Notes: generated by a model not told the origin, from the letters alone. Shown: positions 10,937 to 20,744, counted from the stretch's first letter. The stretch: 64,000 bases of DNA from Hippopus hippopus (GCA_946811185.2 OX328113.1:25891521-25955520), one strand, 5' to 3'. Numbers and translations: made by a program.

Positions 10937-11064
10937 TTAAATGTTGTGAAAACGTTTGACCTATTTTATTTAACATGTAAGTATATAAAGTACAGGACAT
11001 TGTGAATCAAACTGTAATCATTGTAGAGTATTGTGATATAAATTATAACAAGGTATGTGCTGGC
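10937..11064. repeat. Distal right arm of mariner inverted duplication
   Basis: ATTTAAATGTTGTGAAAA through TAACAAGGTATGTGC is the reverse complement of about 9458-9587. From 11065 to 11585 no supported feature is seen. Confidence 0.7.
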
Positions 11065-11585
11065 AAAAAAAAAATACAGATTGAAACTGTATAAGATGTT
11101 ATGAATCACCCTGTACATACGAAATATTACAACAGTCTGCATTTCTGCGTGGTCTGATCATGTCGAGTTGCTTGTGTAAAGAGGTGTGTATCGGATGAGA
11201 CCTCTAAAAAGCTACAAACGAAACAAGGACTTCAGTAGACTTGTACGTAACAAGAAAAATACATGAAAGAACTCACTATTAAGTGAAATAGCTTCTCCAC
11301 TAAATACACTGTCCCACCCACTGCCAATTAACGAAATGGGTTGCAGACCACCAAACTATTTATTGACTCGGTAAACTAGAAAATAATGTTTTTCGGGGTT
11401 TGATTAAACAGCCAGGACTGTAATTATTTCCATTTATTTGGAGATGATTGTGGTCCTCAATGGTAAGTTTTGGTGGGGAAATACTCAAATAAAGCATAGC
11501 TGGTGCTCTATCCGTGCACTTTACTGTCACCCACGATCTTCTTTATAGTAAATAAACTAAAGTGAATAAAGAGTTTCTTTCGTAG

Positions 11586-11631
11586 GTAGGTAGGTAGGTG
11601 GGTGGGTGGGTCGGTCGGTCGGTCGGTTGCT
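11586..11631. repeat. Compound tetranucleotide microsatellite
   Basis: It runs (TAGG)n, then (TGGG)n, then (TCGG)n, three related motifs in succession, immediately beside a SINE-1 tail. Confidence 0.9.
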
Positions 11632-11634
11632 TAA

Positions 11635-11935
11635 TCGTATGGTGTTCAACACCGCTTTCAACATTATTTCGGTTATATAGCGCGACCAGAGCACCTAGTA
11701 ATGCTTTCCTAGAGTTTCTGTTACCAGTACTCTGCACAATATTCTTCCTAAGTCACTTGCAGCTTTTCAAACATAACCATCGTCGAAACAATGAGCAACG
11801 GTAAGACAGGAATGAATCCTGTCGTAATGACAATCATCAATCCTCGGAAAGACATTGGCTGAGGTAGAGATTTTAACCGGCGACCTCGTATTTTCCAGTC
11901 ATGTACGCTATCGACTGTGCTACCGGGGCTGGGCG
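11635..11935 (-). mobile_element. SINE-1, full-length diverged
   Basis: On the minus strand a tRNA-like head (box A/B region 11870-11933) precedes a body ending ATGGTGTTCAACACC-complement. It is diverged from the consensus in the head. The CAAT tail is replaced by the tetranucleotide tract. Confidence 0.75.
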
Positions 11936-12093
11936 AAAAAAGGGTTTGAATGGATATTCTGACATTTTTCTGTCGGCTTTTCTATCCACTCGAGAAAAAA
12001 AAAACACCCTCTTCCGTTCTCTTTGTAATAGCCTACTGATATTTTACTGTATAATCAATTACAGTAACAGCTGGTAGCTGTTTAACGTAAACC

Positions 12094-12205
12094 CTTCCAG
12101 CTCTATTGGCGAAAACACGAGCTCTTTACGGACGATATAGATCAAGATCAGACTACACAGAACGTGCAGTCTGATTTTGGATCTATACTGTCCGCTAATG
12201 TAGTC
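12094..12205 (+). mobile_element. Fam-C MITE fragment
   Basis: Hairpin ATCAGACTACACAGAACGTG then CAGTCTGATTTTGGATCTA, flanked by ACGGACGATATAG and ATACTGTCCGC. Confidence 0.65.
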
Positions 12206-12232
12206 AAGCCTATAGAGTAAAACTCTGCCTAG

Positions 12233-12461
12233 TCTCCGCGATCCATGACACCAAGCAAGCCATCACATACTTATGGATCCATAATATTCACTTTTTCCAA
12301 CAACCAGCTTAATCATGAGGTAGACTTGTCCTTGGACATACAGAAAATTGACAAATAGCGAAAAGTTTCGGCCCAGGTCAGCCTGCGTGGACTGTGCAGG
12401 CTGACCCGGATCGACATTTTTCGCAAATGCATTAAGCCCCCTTTTTAAAGAGCACGGCTCA
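12233..12461 (-). mobile_element. Fam-A MITE, left end missing
   Basis: It has TATGGATCCATAAT and the hairpin CAGCCTGCGTGGACTGTGCAGG, and ends GAGCACGGCTCA. The first about 35 bp of the family are absent. Confidence 0.7.
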
Positions 12462-12526
12462 AATATCTGTCTAAGTCTCGGTTGATGGTATTTTTAGCCG
12501 TCCCCGTAGAGGTCGGAAATTACATA

Positions 12527-12791
12527 TGAGCCATGCTCTCTGAAAAGGGGGGCTTAATGCATTTGCAAAACGTATCGACCCATGTCAGCCTGCGCAGTCA
12601 GCGCAGGCTGACATGGGTCGAAACTTTTTGCTATTTGTAAATTTTCTATATGTCCAAGGACTATACTACCTCATGATCCAGTCCATTGTTAGACAAGATG
12701 GATTTTTATGGATTCATAATCATGTAATGACTTTCTTAGTATAATGCATCACGGAGATACATTAAGCCCCCTTTCTTCAGAGCATAGCGCA
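12527..12791 (+). mobile_element. Fam-A MITE, full length
   Basis: TGAGCCATGCTCTCTG at the left and CAGAGCATAGCGCA at the right are inverted. The hairpin is CAGCCTGCGCAGTCAGCGCAGG at about 12590-12611. It sits 65 bp from the opposing Fam-A copy. Confidence 0.8.
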
Positions 12792-12904
12792 TATCTTGGC
12801 GCCAAAAGAATTTACTCTTTGATTGATGAATAAATTAAAGGAAACTTTCTAATCACAAGTAACATCCAAAATGTTGCGATTTCAAGGTCTTTTCGGGTGA
12901 AGAA

Positions 12905-13025
12905 AATCTCACCCTATCCGACAGTGCAGATCCAAGATCAGACTTCACGTTCTGTGCAGTCTGATCTTGACCTGCATTGTCCGTAAGAGCGTATCGATTC
13001 AGGCTGCTTATCAGCCCTAAGGGTA
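12905..13025 (-). mobile_element. Fam-C MITE fragment
   Basis: ATCCAAGATCAGACTTCACG/TTCTGTGCAGTCTGATCTTG hairpin, with ATTGTCCGTAAGAGC and AGGCTGCTTATCAGCCCTAA at the right. Confidence 0.65.
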
Positions 13026-13177
13026 AACATGCAAATGCAAAAAACAGAATAAAGCAAGCTGCGTAATTTGCAGATTTTTTCCCCCTTAAGTGTCGGTGAT
13101 GTCTTCCATTTTGACGCTGTGTAGAGAGGTTTTTGTAATAACCAGATAGGATGTTTTAACACTTTACGAAACAATCC

Positions 13178-13920
13178 AGGGCCCAGTCTCAGAAAAAAAA
13201 ACTTAGAGGCACATTCTTACAGCTAGAGACAAAAAACACTGCTAAAACTTGAAAGTGTGTAGAATTGCTCAGCCGTGTAGACATAGATAATTACTTATAT
13301 ATGGTGTAAGGGATAGAAAAACACAATGGATTCATCCTCATTTCAAACCGAAAACGACAACAGCGATTGCATGGAAGGCCTCCAAAACATGAAATGCATT
13401 GAATATCGGTCGCAATCTTTGCAATTTTGCAGCCACCAGGGACAACATTTGACATAAAGGTACAAAAATTATTATAGTTTCATCAAATAAGGATGGAATG
13501 GGTTAAAAACTGAATGAAAACTGGCTGAAAACGAGTACAGATGTATCTTTAAGTCTTTTATTTTACTCAGCTCTACTAACGGTCCCAGGTTCTTCCTTAA
13601 GTTGAGTTCGTTATTTGAGATGGATTTCAGTAACATTAAACAGACTGTTGTAACGTTCTCAAATCTTGAGTTCACACTACTTTTTAGAATCAACTTAAAA
13701 AAAAAAATAAATGGACTTAAGTCAATTAACAGACTTAAGTCCATTACTTTGCCGAGTTAAGTCTGAAACGTTGTGTCAACTTTGGATTTAAGAATGTTAC
13801 ACAAGTCAGTTAATGTTAGTGAAATACGTCAGGAATAACGAACTCAACTTAAGTCGTAAAATAAGTATGTAGGCGGATTTGAGTACAATAAGAGACTTAA
13901 GATTTTTCGAGCCTGGCCCA
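13178..13920. mobile_element. Foldback element interrupted by Fam-E
   Basis: Inverted arms of roughly 170-190 bp lie either side of TGGACTTAAGTCAATTAACAG (about 13712). Examples are AAGTTGAGTTCGTTATT on the left and AATAACGAACTCAACTT on the right. The left arm is split at a TTA(G/A) site by Fam-E. Confidence 0.65.
13207..13548 (+). mobile_element. Fam-E MITE (TTAA-type)
   Basis: It has ends related to AGATGCATCTTTACAGCC and GATGTATCT. The right flank is TTAA (13549-13552) and the left flank a mutated TTAG. The internal phrase GACAACATTTGACAT corresponds to GGGCAACATTTTGGCA in the 43718 copy. Confidence 0.7.
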
Positions 13921-14068
13921 GAGTTTTAACGACCCGGAGAAAGAAGGCTTTTGAAAACATTGTGGGAAAAGGAGAAAATGCTGGTAACCAGCATTTTCTC
14001 CTTTTCCCACAATGTTTTCAACCCCATTAAAGACTGCTTTCATCATTTAAGCCAACTTTAAGTTGTCG

Positions 14069-14380
14069 CCGAGCCCCGGTAGCTCAGTCGGTAGCGTGCA
14101 GGACTTGAGAACAGGAGGTCGTGGGTTCGATCCCCGGCTCGGCCAATTTCCTTCCGAGGATTGATGATAGTCATTGCGACAGGATTCATTCCTCTCCCAC
14201 CGCTGATCATTGTTTCTACAATTGGTTATGTGGGAAAGCAGCCAGCGGCTTGGAAGGAAAAATTGTGCGGAGTACTGGTAAAAGAGACTCCAGGAAAGCA
14301 TGGATAGGTGCACTGGCCGTCGTGATATAACTGAAATAATGTTGAAAACGGCGTTAGACACCAAACAATCAATCAATCAA
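14069..14380 (+). mobile_element. SINE-1, full length with target-site duplication
   Basis: The tRNA-like head GGTAGCTCAGTCGGTAGCG (box A) and GTGGGTTCGATCCCC (box B) lie within the first 80 bp. The body is about 200 bp and the tail is (CAAT)n. A perfect 12-bp target-site duplication TTTAAGTTGTCG flanks it at 14057-14068 and 14381-14392, direct proof of retroposition. It is likely transcribed by Pol III from the internal boxes and mobilised by a LINE not present here. Confidence 0.92.
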
Positions 14381-14507
14381 TTTAAGTTGTCGTCTGCAAA
14401 TGCTTTCAGTCTGGACATGCCTACATTTTTTTGTCGTCTGTTGAGGAGTTAAATTCTTTTCCGGATCATCCTGCTCTTTCCCTTCTTTGTGATTGTTAGT
14501 ATGATAT

Positions 14508-14600
14508 TAAGCGACGTTTTCAACATTATTTCAGTTATATTGCGGCGGCCAGCACACCTATCAATGGTTTCTAGGAGTTTCTCTTTACCAGTACTTGGCA
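14508..14600 (-). mobile_element. SINE-1 fragment (3' part)
   Basis: GTTTTCAACATTATTTCAG and GCCAGCACACCTATCAATGG match the SINE-1 3' body in reverse orientation. Confidence 0.7.
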
Positions 14601-14837
14601 CTTGGCAAGAGAAGAATGTTTCCAAAAATAATATAGGAAAAGAAGAATGCTTTTATGGAGGAAGGTGTTCAGCGCTCGAAGAGTTAATTGAAGAAATATG
14701 TAGAAAATAAACTTTACTTTAAGAGTATAAACAAAACACAAATAACTGCAATTATCATTTTCTTTTTTTTGTCTCTTTCATTTGAAATTTCTGAATGGCT
14801 TTTATACAGTTCCGCTGCAAGGTCAGAAGACAGTGTG

Positions 14838-15030
14838 TGGTGTTCGTGGTTGTGAGGCATAGCGTCGGCCTCATAACCATAAGGTCCCGAGTTCGATACC
14901 CGGGAGCGGGTGTCAACTTTGGGATTTTTCATTGGCACACACATTCGGCACGAGTACTGTTGTAGTTACCTGGAAGCAAAATCGTGAGAGATTAGTATAA
15001 GTTGTAAGAACTTGTTTCTCAATCGATATA
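14838..15030 (+). mobile_element. SINE-2 (second tRNA-headed family)
   Basis: The head has GTGAGGCATAGCGTCGGCC and box-B-like CGAGTTCGATACCCGGGAG. The body ends AACTTGTTTCTCAATCGATA. The family recurs at 35388-35590 (+) and 44070-44258 (-). Confidence 0.65.
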
Positions 15031-15079
15031 AAAGAAATATATTTAAACTAAGACACAGCTTCGTCATAATCAAGAATAC

Positions 15080-15165
15080 AGCAGTGGACAGTGTAGATCA
15101 TAGATCAGACTGCACGTTCTGTGCAGTCTGATCTTGATCTACGTTGTCCACAAAAGCTTCTGGTG
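15080..15165 (-). mobile_element. Fam-C hairpin core
   Basis: GATCAGACTGCACGTTCTGT/GCAGTCTGATCTTGATC with GGACAGTG and TTGTCCAC ends. Confidence 0.7.
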
Positions 15166-15182
15166 TCGTCTATGTCGTCTAT

Positions 15183-15395
15183 CAACCCTTAGACTGCTAA
15201 GCTTGACTCACTGACCTTTAGCGGACAGTGTAGATCAAGATCAGACTGCGCACAACGTGCGGTCTGATCTTTGATCTACACTGTCCGATAAGGAAGTATT
15301 GTCCACCAAAAAATACCTTTGAAACAGCAAATATGTAGGCTTTTACTATCGGCTCGAAAATTTCATTCCACTTATTTAGCAGAATGACGGTTAGA
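15183..15395 (+). mobile_element. Fam-C MITE, full length
   Basis: It runs from AACCCTTAGACTGCTAAGC to TTAGCAGAATGACGGTT. The hairpin is AAGATCAGACTGCGCACAAC/GTGCGGTCTGATCTT. It is inserted beside another Fam-C core. Confidence 0.8.
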
Positions 15396-15439
15396 AGAAT
15401 TTGCAGACGACAAATTAAATGGGGCTGAATTGATCCTAG

Positions 15440-16510
15440 TTGACTTTAAACGAGCAGAAAATATTGTGGGAAAAGGATAAAATGCTGGTTACCGGCATTT
15501 TTTTCTTTTTTCCCACACTGTTTTCAAAAGCTTTCTTTTTCAGTGACTTTATAACTTAGGATTGTTTGATAAAGTGTTAATCGAAAAGATATGTAGAAAA
15601 TAAACTTTACAAATGAAAGCAGGGCGGGAAAGTAAATTTGACAGGTGTGTCTGCCAGCAATTTCACTTTTTCCCACACTGTTTTTCTTTTTAAAAGCTTT
15701 CCTTTCCCGGGTCTTTTTAACTTAGGATTGTTTGATAAAGTGTTAATCGAAAAGATATGTAGAAAATAAACTTTATAAATGAAAACATAGGCGGGAAGGT
15801 AAATTTGACAGGTGTGTTTGCCAGCAAGTTCTCTGTTTGCCAGCAGTTTCTCTTTTTCCTACACTGTTTTCAAAAGCTTTCTTTTTCAGTGTCTTTATAA
15901 CTTTGGATTGATTGATAAAAATAATGTTAATCGAAAAGATATGTAGAAAATAAACTATAAAAAATGAAAACAGGCGGAAAGGTTAATTTGACGGGTGTGT
16001 TTGCCAGCATTTTCTCTTTTTCCCACACTGTTTTCAAAAGCTTTCTTTTTCCGGTTCTTTATAACTTAGGATTGTTTCATAAAGTGTTAATCGAAAAGAT
16101 ATGTAGAAAATAAACTTTACAAATGAAAGCAGGGGCGGGAAAGTAAATTTGACAGGTGTGTCTGCCAGCAATTTCTCTTTTTCCCACACTGTTTTTTTTT
16201 TAAGCTTTCCTTTCCCGGGTCTTTTTAACTTAGGATTGTTTGATAAAGTGTTAATCGAAAATATATGTAGAAAATAAACTATATAAATGAAAGCAGAGGC
16301 GGAAAGGTAAATTTGACAGGTGTGTTTGCCAGCAATTTCTCTGTTTGCCAGCAATTTCTCTTTTTCCTACACTGTTTTCAAAAGCTTTCTTTTTCAGGGT
16401 CTCTATAACTTAGGATTGTTTGATAAAGGATTAATCAAATAGATTAAGTAGAAAATAAACTTTATAAATGAAAGCAGAGGCGAGAAGGTAAATTTGACAG
16501 ATGTGTTTGA
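15440..16510. repeat. Satellite of 163-180-bp monomers with ~510-bp higher-order period
   Basis: The phrase TTAGGATTGTTTGATAAAG (or a variant) begins monomers at about 15553, 15720, 15900, 16063, 16229 and 16409, spacings near 167, 180, 163, 166 and 180. The 180-bp monomers share an extra CTGTTTGCCAGCA phrase and are preceded by CCTTTCCCGGGTC, so monomers recur as a trimer. Each monomer contains a Fam-D right half (CTTTTTCCCACACTGTTTTC), so the satellite appears to have arisen from Fam-D. Confidence 0.85.
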
Positions 16511-16527
16511 TAATATGCTGTACTAAC

Positions 16528-16797
16528 AAATGGCTTGCAACGCACGAAAAGGGGCATTCGGACATCTGCGTAAAGTGTCGTCGCGGATCAGCCTACGCAG
16601 TTCGCGCAGACTAATCCGAGACGACACTTTCCGTTCTTATTTAATTTTCTGTTTTGTGCAAGTTTACTGTAGGACAAAATCTAATGTAGTCGTAAAGTGC
16701 CGTCTCGGTTTAGCCTGAGCGGACTGCGCAGGCTGATCCGAGACGACACTTTACGCAAATGTCCCAAGGCTCCTTTTCGCGTGTTTGCAGGCCAAAT
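16528..16797 (+). mobile_element. Fam-B MITE, full length
   Basis: Inverted ends TGGCTTGCAACGCACGAAAA and CTTTTCGCGTGTTTGCAGGCCA. It has two internal hairpins around GCCTACGCAGTTCGCGCAG and GCCTGAGCGGACTGCGCAGG, each in the setting AAAGTGTCG/CGACACTTT. Confidence 0.8.
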
Positions 16798-16849
16798 GTG
16801 AAATACATTAAACCCATTTACGACACAGTGAAAGTTTAGACTCGTCCAA

Positions 16850-17070
16850 ATTGAGAGCTTTAGAAAATATGGGAAAAGGAGAAAATGCTGGGTACCAGCA
16901 TTTTCTCCTTTTCCCAAAATATTTTCTACCCTCTCCAAGTCATGTTTAATCCTTTGAAAAACGTCTAATTTCTTGTCTGCAAAGCTTTCATTTTGGACTC
17001 GTTTTAATTTTGTCGTTTGGTCCAGTATTAAGTGTGGTAGTACCCTGTGCACTTAGTACACTTAGACTGG
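16850..17070 (+). mobile_element. Fam-D MITE
   Basis: AGAAAATGCTGGGTACCAGC hairpin, then TAATTTCTTGTCTGCAAAGC and TTTTGTCGTTTGGTCCAG at the family right end. Confidence 0.75.
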
Positions 17071-17084
17071 TCGAAATTGAAAGC

Positions 17085-17260
17085 ATGTGCAAACGACAAA
17101 TTGAATAGGACTCATCTGTTATGATTTATCTCCATAGAAAATATTGTGAGAAAAGGAGAAAAATGCTGGTTTACCAGCATTTTTTTCTTTTTTCCCAAAA
17201 TGTTTTCAAAACTTGAGGTCGGTTTTTTTTTCAGGGCGTTTAAACTTTGGATTGTCTGGC
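17085..17260 (-). mobile_element. Fam-D MITE
   Basis: AAGCATGTGCAAACGACAAAT at the left, hairpin AAATGCTGGTTTACCAGC, then TTTGGATTGTCTGG at the right. Confidence 0.7.
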
Positions 17261-17299
17261 GAAGTGTTGAATAATGGAATTTGTTTTTAAAAAAGTCAA

Positions 17300-17432
17300 A
17301 AACCATTGTAGAAAAGGGAGCAACGACTGAATATCAGCTTTTTCTCCTCTTTTAATCATGTTTTCAAAAGCTGTCTTTCTTAGGTTTGTAAAAGCATAGG
17401 GTCGTTTGATAAAGAATTACATTTTGTGTATT
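17300..17432 (-). mobile_element. Fam-D fragment
   Basis: ATTGTAGAAAAGGGAGCAAC, TTTTCAAAAGCTGTC and TCGTTTGATAAAGAATTAC keep the family order. Confidence 0.5.
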
Positions 17433-17707
17433 TAACAGCGTTTTCAACATTTTTTCGGATATATTACAGTGGCCAGTGCACCTATCCATGCTTTCCTGGA
17501 GTTTCTTTTACCAGTACTCCGCACAATATTCTTCCCAAGCCACTGACTACTTTGCCACATGACCATCGTCCAAACAATAGTCAGCAGTGAAAGAGGAACG
17601 AATTCTGTGGCCATCATCAATCCTTGGAAAGAAATTGACCGAGCTGGGGATTCGAACCAGCGACACTCTGGTTTCAAGTTCTATACGTTACCGACTGTTC
17701 TACAGGG
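17433..17707 (-). mobile_element. SINE-1, nearly full length
   Basis: Reverse-strand head with GGGGATTCGAACCAGCGA (box B complement), body GCCAGTGCACCTATCCATGC. No tail repeat is obvious at the left end. Confidence 0.75.
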
Positions 17708-17737
17708 CATGCATAGAGAAATCCCTTTTACCACATT

Positions 17738-18188
17738 TTATTTCATGCTTTTCGGTAGTTTATCGAGAAATAATGATGGATTATCGTTTGATATTTCATA
17801 GCTTCGACTAGTGAAAATAACCGATTTCATATTTTCTAACTTTTCAATTGAAGGTGGAAACAGTAGTTCCCACGCACTAGTAATCTAGGTAAACTGCGTG
17901 TTCCCGGAGGGAAATATGATGTAATTTACGCGCATTTACCCTACATTTCTCGCGCTCTACGTAATATTGTAATGCGTTCCTGTGCGGGGGTACGCCACGG
18001 GGAATTACGGAAAACAACTGTACTGGATTTTGACGAAAGTCCCAGCAATAAAGGGTTTAGAAGCATGAAATAAACAGAATATTTATATTTTTTCGGTGAA
18101 AATACTGCGCCACTCGTGAAAATATTACCGATGATGTTCACTCGATGAAATAAATTTCGACCTTTCACCGAAAAAAACAAATATCCTC
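17738..18188 (-). mobile_element. Fam-F element
   Basis: It is the reverse complement of 10425-10930: TTTCATGCTTTTCGGTAG at the left, GTACGCCACGGGGAATTACG in the middle, CGATGAAATAAATTTCGA at the right. Only one arm of the foldback head is retained. Confidence 0.75.
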
Positions 18189-18194
18189 CAAATC

Positions 18195-18410
18195 CCGATT
18201 TTTTACGACACTAAAGAAGGAAGCCTTTGAAACTATTGTGGGAAAAGAAAAAAATGCTGGTAACCAGCATTTTCTTCTTTTCCCACAATGTTTTCTACTA
18301 TATCAAAGAAAAATTGCACCATTTGAAACACATTGAAATTGTCGTCTGCAAACGCTTTCAATTTGGACAAGGCTAAAATTTTGTCGTCTGGTAAAGGGTT
18401 GTAACTGTCA
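18195..18410 (+). mobile_element. Fam-D MITE, intact reference copy
   Basis: Hairpin AAAAATGCTGGTAACCAGC/ATTTTC, then ATTGTCGTCTGCAAACGC, ATTTGGACAAGGC and TCGTCTGGTAAAGGGT. Confidence 0.75.
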
Positions 18411-18498
18411 ACGGAATCAAGAAGCCTTGTGATGCTTTATTGCGAATCTCTCGCGATAAGGTTTCCCAATATTGACAACCATTCTTTTTGATCAGCCC

Positions 18499-18800
18499 GC
18501 ATAGCCCAGTTGGTAGAGCCTAGGTCTCGTGAACGTGATGTTTCGGGTCACATGAGGTTGTGGGTTTGATTCCCACGGCTGGCCATCTAAAATTACTAAT
18601 AGTCTTTCGGATGAGACGTTAAACCGAGTACCCGTGTGACGGTGCTATACACTGAGTACGTTAAAGAACCAGGTGTAACTTAGGATGGGTTTCGTCCTGT
18701 ATCTGCACTATCCCCCGTAACAATACTAACAGCCCTCAGGGGGGCGTCGCCCATATGGGCAACCGGTGACGATGGTAAATAAACGCAAATTCAATTAATC
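18499..18800 (+). mobile_element. SINE-3 (third tRNA-headed family)
   Basis: The head has CATAGCCCAGTTGGTAGAGC (box A) and GTGGGTTTGATTCCCACGG (box B) with a longer-than-normal middle. The body includes CGGATGAGACGTTAAACCGA and ends with TAAATAAACGCAAATTCAA. A reverse, head-truncated copy lies at 39050-39258. It is not a functional tRNA gene: the acceptor arms do not pair. Confidence 0.75.
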
Positions 18801-18814
18801 ACAACCATTTTTAA

Positions 18815-18995
18815 CCCTTAGCCTGCTAAAATAATTCAAATGAAACTTTCAAGCCGACAGTGAAATCCTCAGCATTTCCATTTCGAACGTATTTTTTGAG
18901 GAAAGACATCTTCTTATCGGACAGTGTAGTTCCAAGATCAAAATGCACGTTCTGTGCAGTCTGATCTTGATCTACACTGACCACAGAAGGTGAGT
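18815..18995 (-). mobile_element. Fam-C MITE
   Basis: TTAACCCTTAGCCTGCTAAA at the left; TCTTATCGGACAGTGTAG; hairpin with one arm mutated to ATCAAAATGCACG. Confidence 0.7.
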
Positions 18996-19262
18996 GGATA
19001 TTTGTTTTTCTCGGTGAAAGATCGAAATTAATATCATGCTTTTCGGTAGTTTATCGAGAAAAAAAAAAACGGTGGAATACTGTTCGATATTTCATGGTTA
19101 CGACCAGTGAAAAATACCGAATTTATTATCTAACTGTTCAATTGAAGGCGGAAACAGAAGTTCCCGCTCACTAGATCCCAAGGTAAACAATGCATGCCAT
19201 TCAACCAGATGGAAATATGACGTAATTTACCCTTCATTTCTCGCGCTTAGCAGCCGAAGGGT
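18996..19262 (-). mobile_element. Fam-F element, rearranged
   Basis: The head ATATTTGTTTTTCTCGGTGA is joined directly to the reverse tail ATCATGCTTTTCGGTAG. It is an internally deleted, inverted-junction copy. Confidence 0.6.
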
Positions 19263-19320
19263 TGACAGAAAAGAATGGAACACTTGGCCATGGCACTCAA
19301 AAACTATACGAGGAGGAGCG

Positions 19321-19525
19321 TTTACCCTTTAACAGACGGCAAATTTTCAGACAGGTTCAAATTGAAAGCATTTGCAGACGACAAATTAAAGGTGACCCAA
19401 ATAACACAGTTTGTCCTTTAAAGGGTTGCAAACTTTGTGGGAAAAGAAGAAAATGCTGTTTACCAGCATTTTCTGCTTTTCCCACAATGATTTCAAAAGA
19501 CTTTTTCCTCAGGGGCGTTAAAACT
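19321..19525 (-). mobile_element. Fam-D MITE
   Basis: TTACCCTTTAACAGACGGC at the left, GCATTTGCAGACGACAAATT, hairpin AAATGCTGTTTACCAGC, then GGGGCGTTAAAACTCG. Confidence 0.75.
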
Positions 19526-19755
19526 CGTGCATCCTCGGTGACCCAGTTTCGATTCATTCAGTAATTGCCCCTGGGTTATTTCGCTGGCGTTTCCTCCTCA
19601 TGAATTATTCATGAAGCATTTTGATTGGTGATCTCAGTTTTTCTTTGAGAAAATTTAAACTATTTTTTTCACAAATACGCCGTCATTTCTATTTTTTACT
19701 TGTCGATATCCAATCACATCATTCGTTGCAAATTAAGCTTAGCGATACTTTAAAT

Positions 19756-19959
19756 ATGGCGGCCCCCATCGACACCACCATCGAGAAGAGTTTAAAAGAG
19801 ACTTTCGGCGTAACACCGAAAGATTGTCAGTTAAAATCGTACACAAAGATCGATAGTGTCGTCCCTGTATTGCAGAATGGCATATCTCACAGAAGACAAG
19901 CACGCCGACGGCCGCCATATTTGTTGACAACCTCGGGTTTTTTCCAGGGTTATTTTTAG
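19756..19959 (+). CDS. Unrecognised small ORF or first exon
   Basis: An ATG after an A-rich leader starts MAAPIDTTIEKSLKETFGVT and runs 67 aa to a stop at 19957-19959. The frame is more GC-rich than its surroundings and lies in 400 bp with no family match. The beginning reads like a genuine N-terminus; the end (RRQARRRPPY) is arginine-rich and reads like non-coding sequence, so a first exon ending around 19870 is possible. ATATGGCGGCC at the start and GGCCGCCATAT at about 19910 are inverted, a caution that this may be a small repeat. No homology is recognised. Confidence 0.25.
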   Translation: MAAPIDTTIEKSLKETFGVTPKDCQLKSYTKIDSVVPVLQNGISHRRQARRRPPYLLTTSGFFQGYF

Positions 19960-19989
19960 TAACGGAAGAAACGAAATTATCCTCTACAA

Positions 19990-20265
19990 GAGAGTATCAT
20001 TATGTTATCGATCTTTCGATTGGCTATTAGGGTACTTCCCGTCTATATGAATATTTATAAGAAACGACAATTTGCTAGTCAATTTTCCCAGGGGTGATAA
20101 ATGGAGAGTAACGTAATGCTTCAAACCTGGGTTCCGAGGATGAAACTCGTGGTACATGGTTAATTCTTTCAGTGTCAAACATATAAACTCGACCGCTTTG
20201 GCTGACTGAAAAAAAAATCCACTGAAACTCAGAAACACACTTATCTCATAGGATTGATTAAAAAA
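19990..20265. other. No supported feature
   Basis: AT-rich single-copy-looking sequence; no family match or coding signature seen. Confidence 0.4.
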
Positions 20266-20267
20266 CG

Positions 20268-20340
20268 GACGATACCGATCCCAGATCAGACTGCACGTTA
20301 TGTGCAGTCTGATCTTGATCTATACCGTCCGCAAAAGTCA
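20268..20340 (-). mobile_element. Fam-C hairpin core
   Basis: GGACGATACCGATCCCAGATC to GATCTATACCGTCCGC; perfect hairpin around GACTGCACGTTATGTGCAGTC, no outer ends. Confidence 0.7.
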
Positions 20341-20576
20341 ATTATTTCGCCTATGGCACCGACAGAGTTAATACAGTCAAATCTGTGCAAGCAGCCTCAC
20401 ATGAACAACAAAATCTGTGAATAGCAGCCAACACAAGTCTGCCCGTGCATATTTCTTCTTTAATTACCTTGTGCATAGCAAAAATCTGCCAAATGCAGCC
20501 AGCGGTTACCTTAATTGGTATGATTTTACTGTTTATGATATGTTTATCAAACTTATATTCATTCTGATCGCTTAAC

Positions 20577-20744
20577 TCTTTGCTCAACGACAAAATATTA
20601 GACCAATATAAAACGAAAGCGTTTGCAGTAATCAAACATGGCCTATAAAGGATAGAATTCATCTTTCAAAAAGGCGAGAAAAATCATAGGAAAAGGAAAA
20701 AATACTGGTTACCATCATTTTCTTCTTTTCATGTAATGTTTTAA
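20577..20744 (-). mobile_element. Fam-D fragment
   Basis: CTCTTTGCTCAACGACAAAAT, AAAGCGTTTGCAGTAATC and a degraded hairpin AAATACTGGTTACCATC. Confidence 0.5.

Larger units (their letters stand above)
13154..14455. mobile_element. Fam-D copy carrying nested insertions
   Basis: Host pieces are 13154-13177 (CACTTTACGAAACAATCC), 13921-14068 (GAGTTTTAACGACCC, hairpin AGAAAATGCTGGTAACCAGC) and 14381-14455 (TTGTCGTCTGCAAATGCTTT). A foldback (13178-13920) with its own Fam-E insert and a SINE-1 (14069-14380) split it. Joining the pieces in order gives the Fam-D layout seen intact at 18195-18410. Confidence 0.7.

Noticed and set aside
14069..14145. tRNA gene calls for SINE heads
   Set aside because: Box A and B are present but the acceptor stem does not pair, the sequence continues into a SINE body, and copies are dispersed.
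14047..14376. Frames of 60-130 codons over SINE-1 copies (also 21588, 37976, 39382, 42751)
   Set aside because: The repeated similar peptides are SINE translations; SINEs have no coding role and the frames break between copies.
15440..16510. CRISPR-like array
   Set aside because: Monomers are contiguous and vary throughout; there are no unique spacers, and the genome is eukaryotic.
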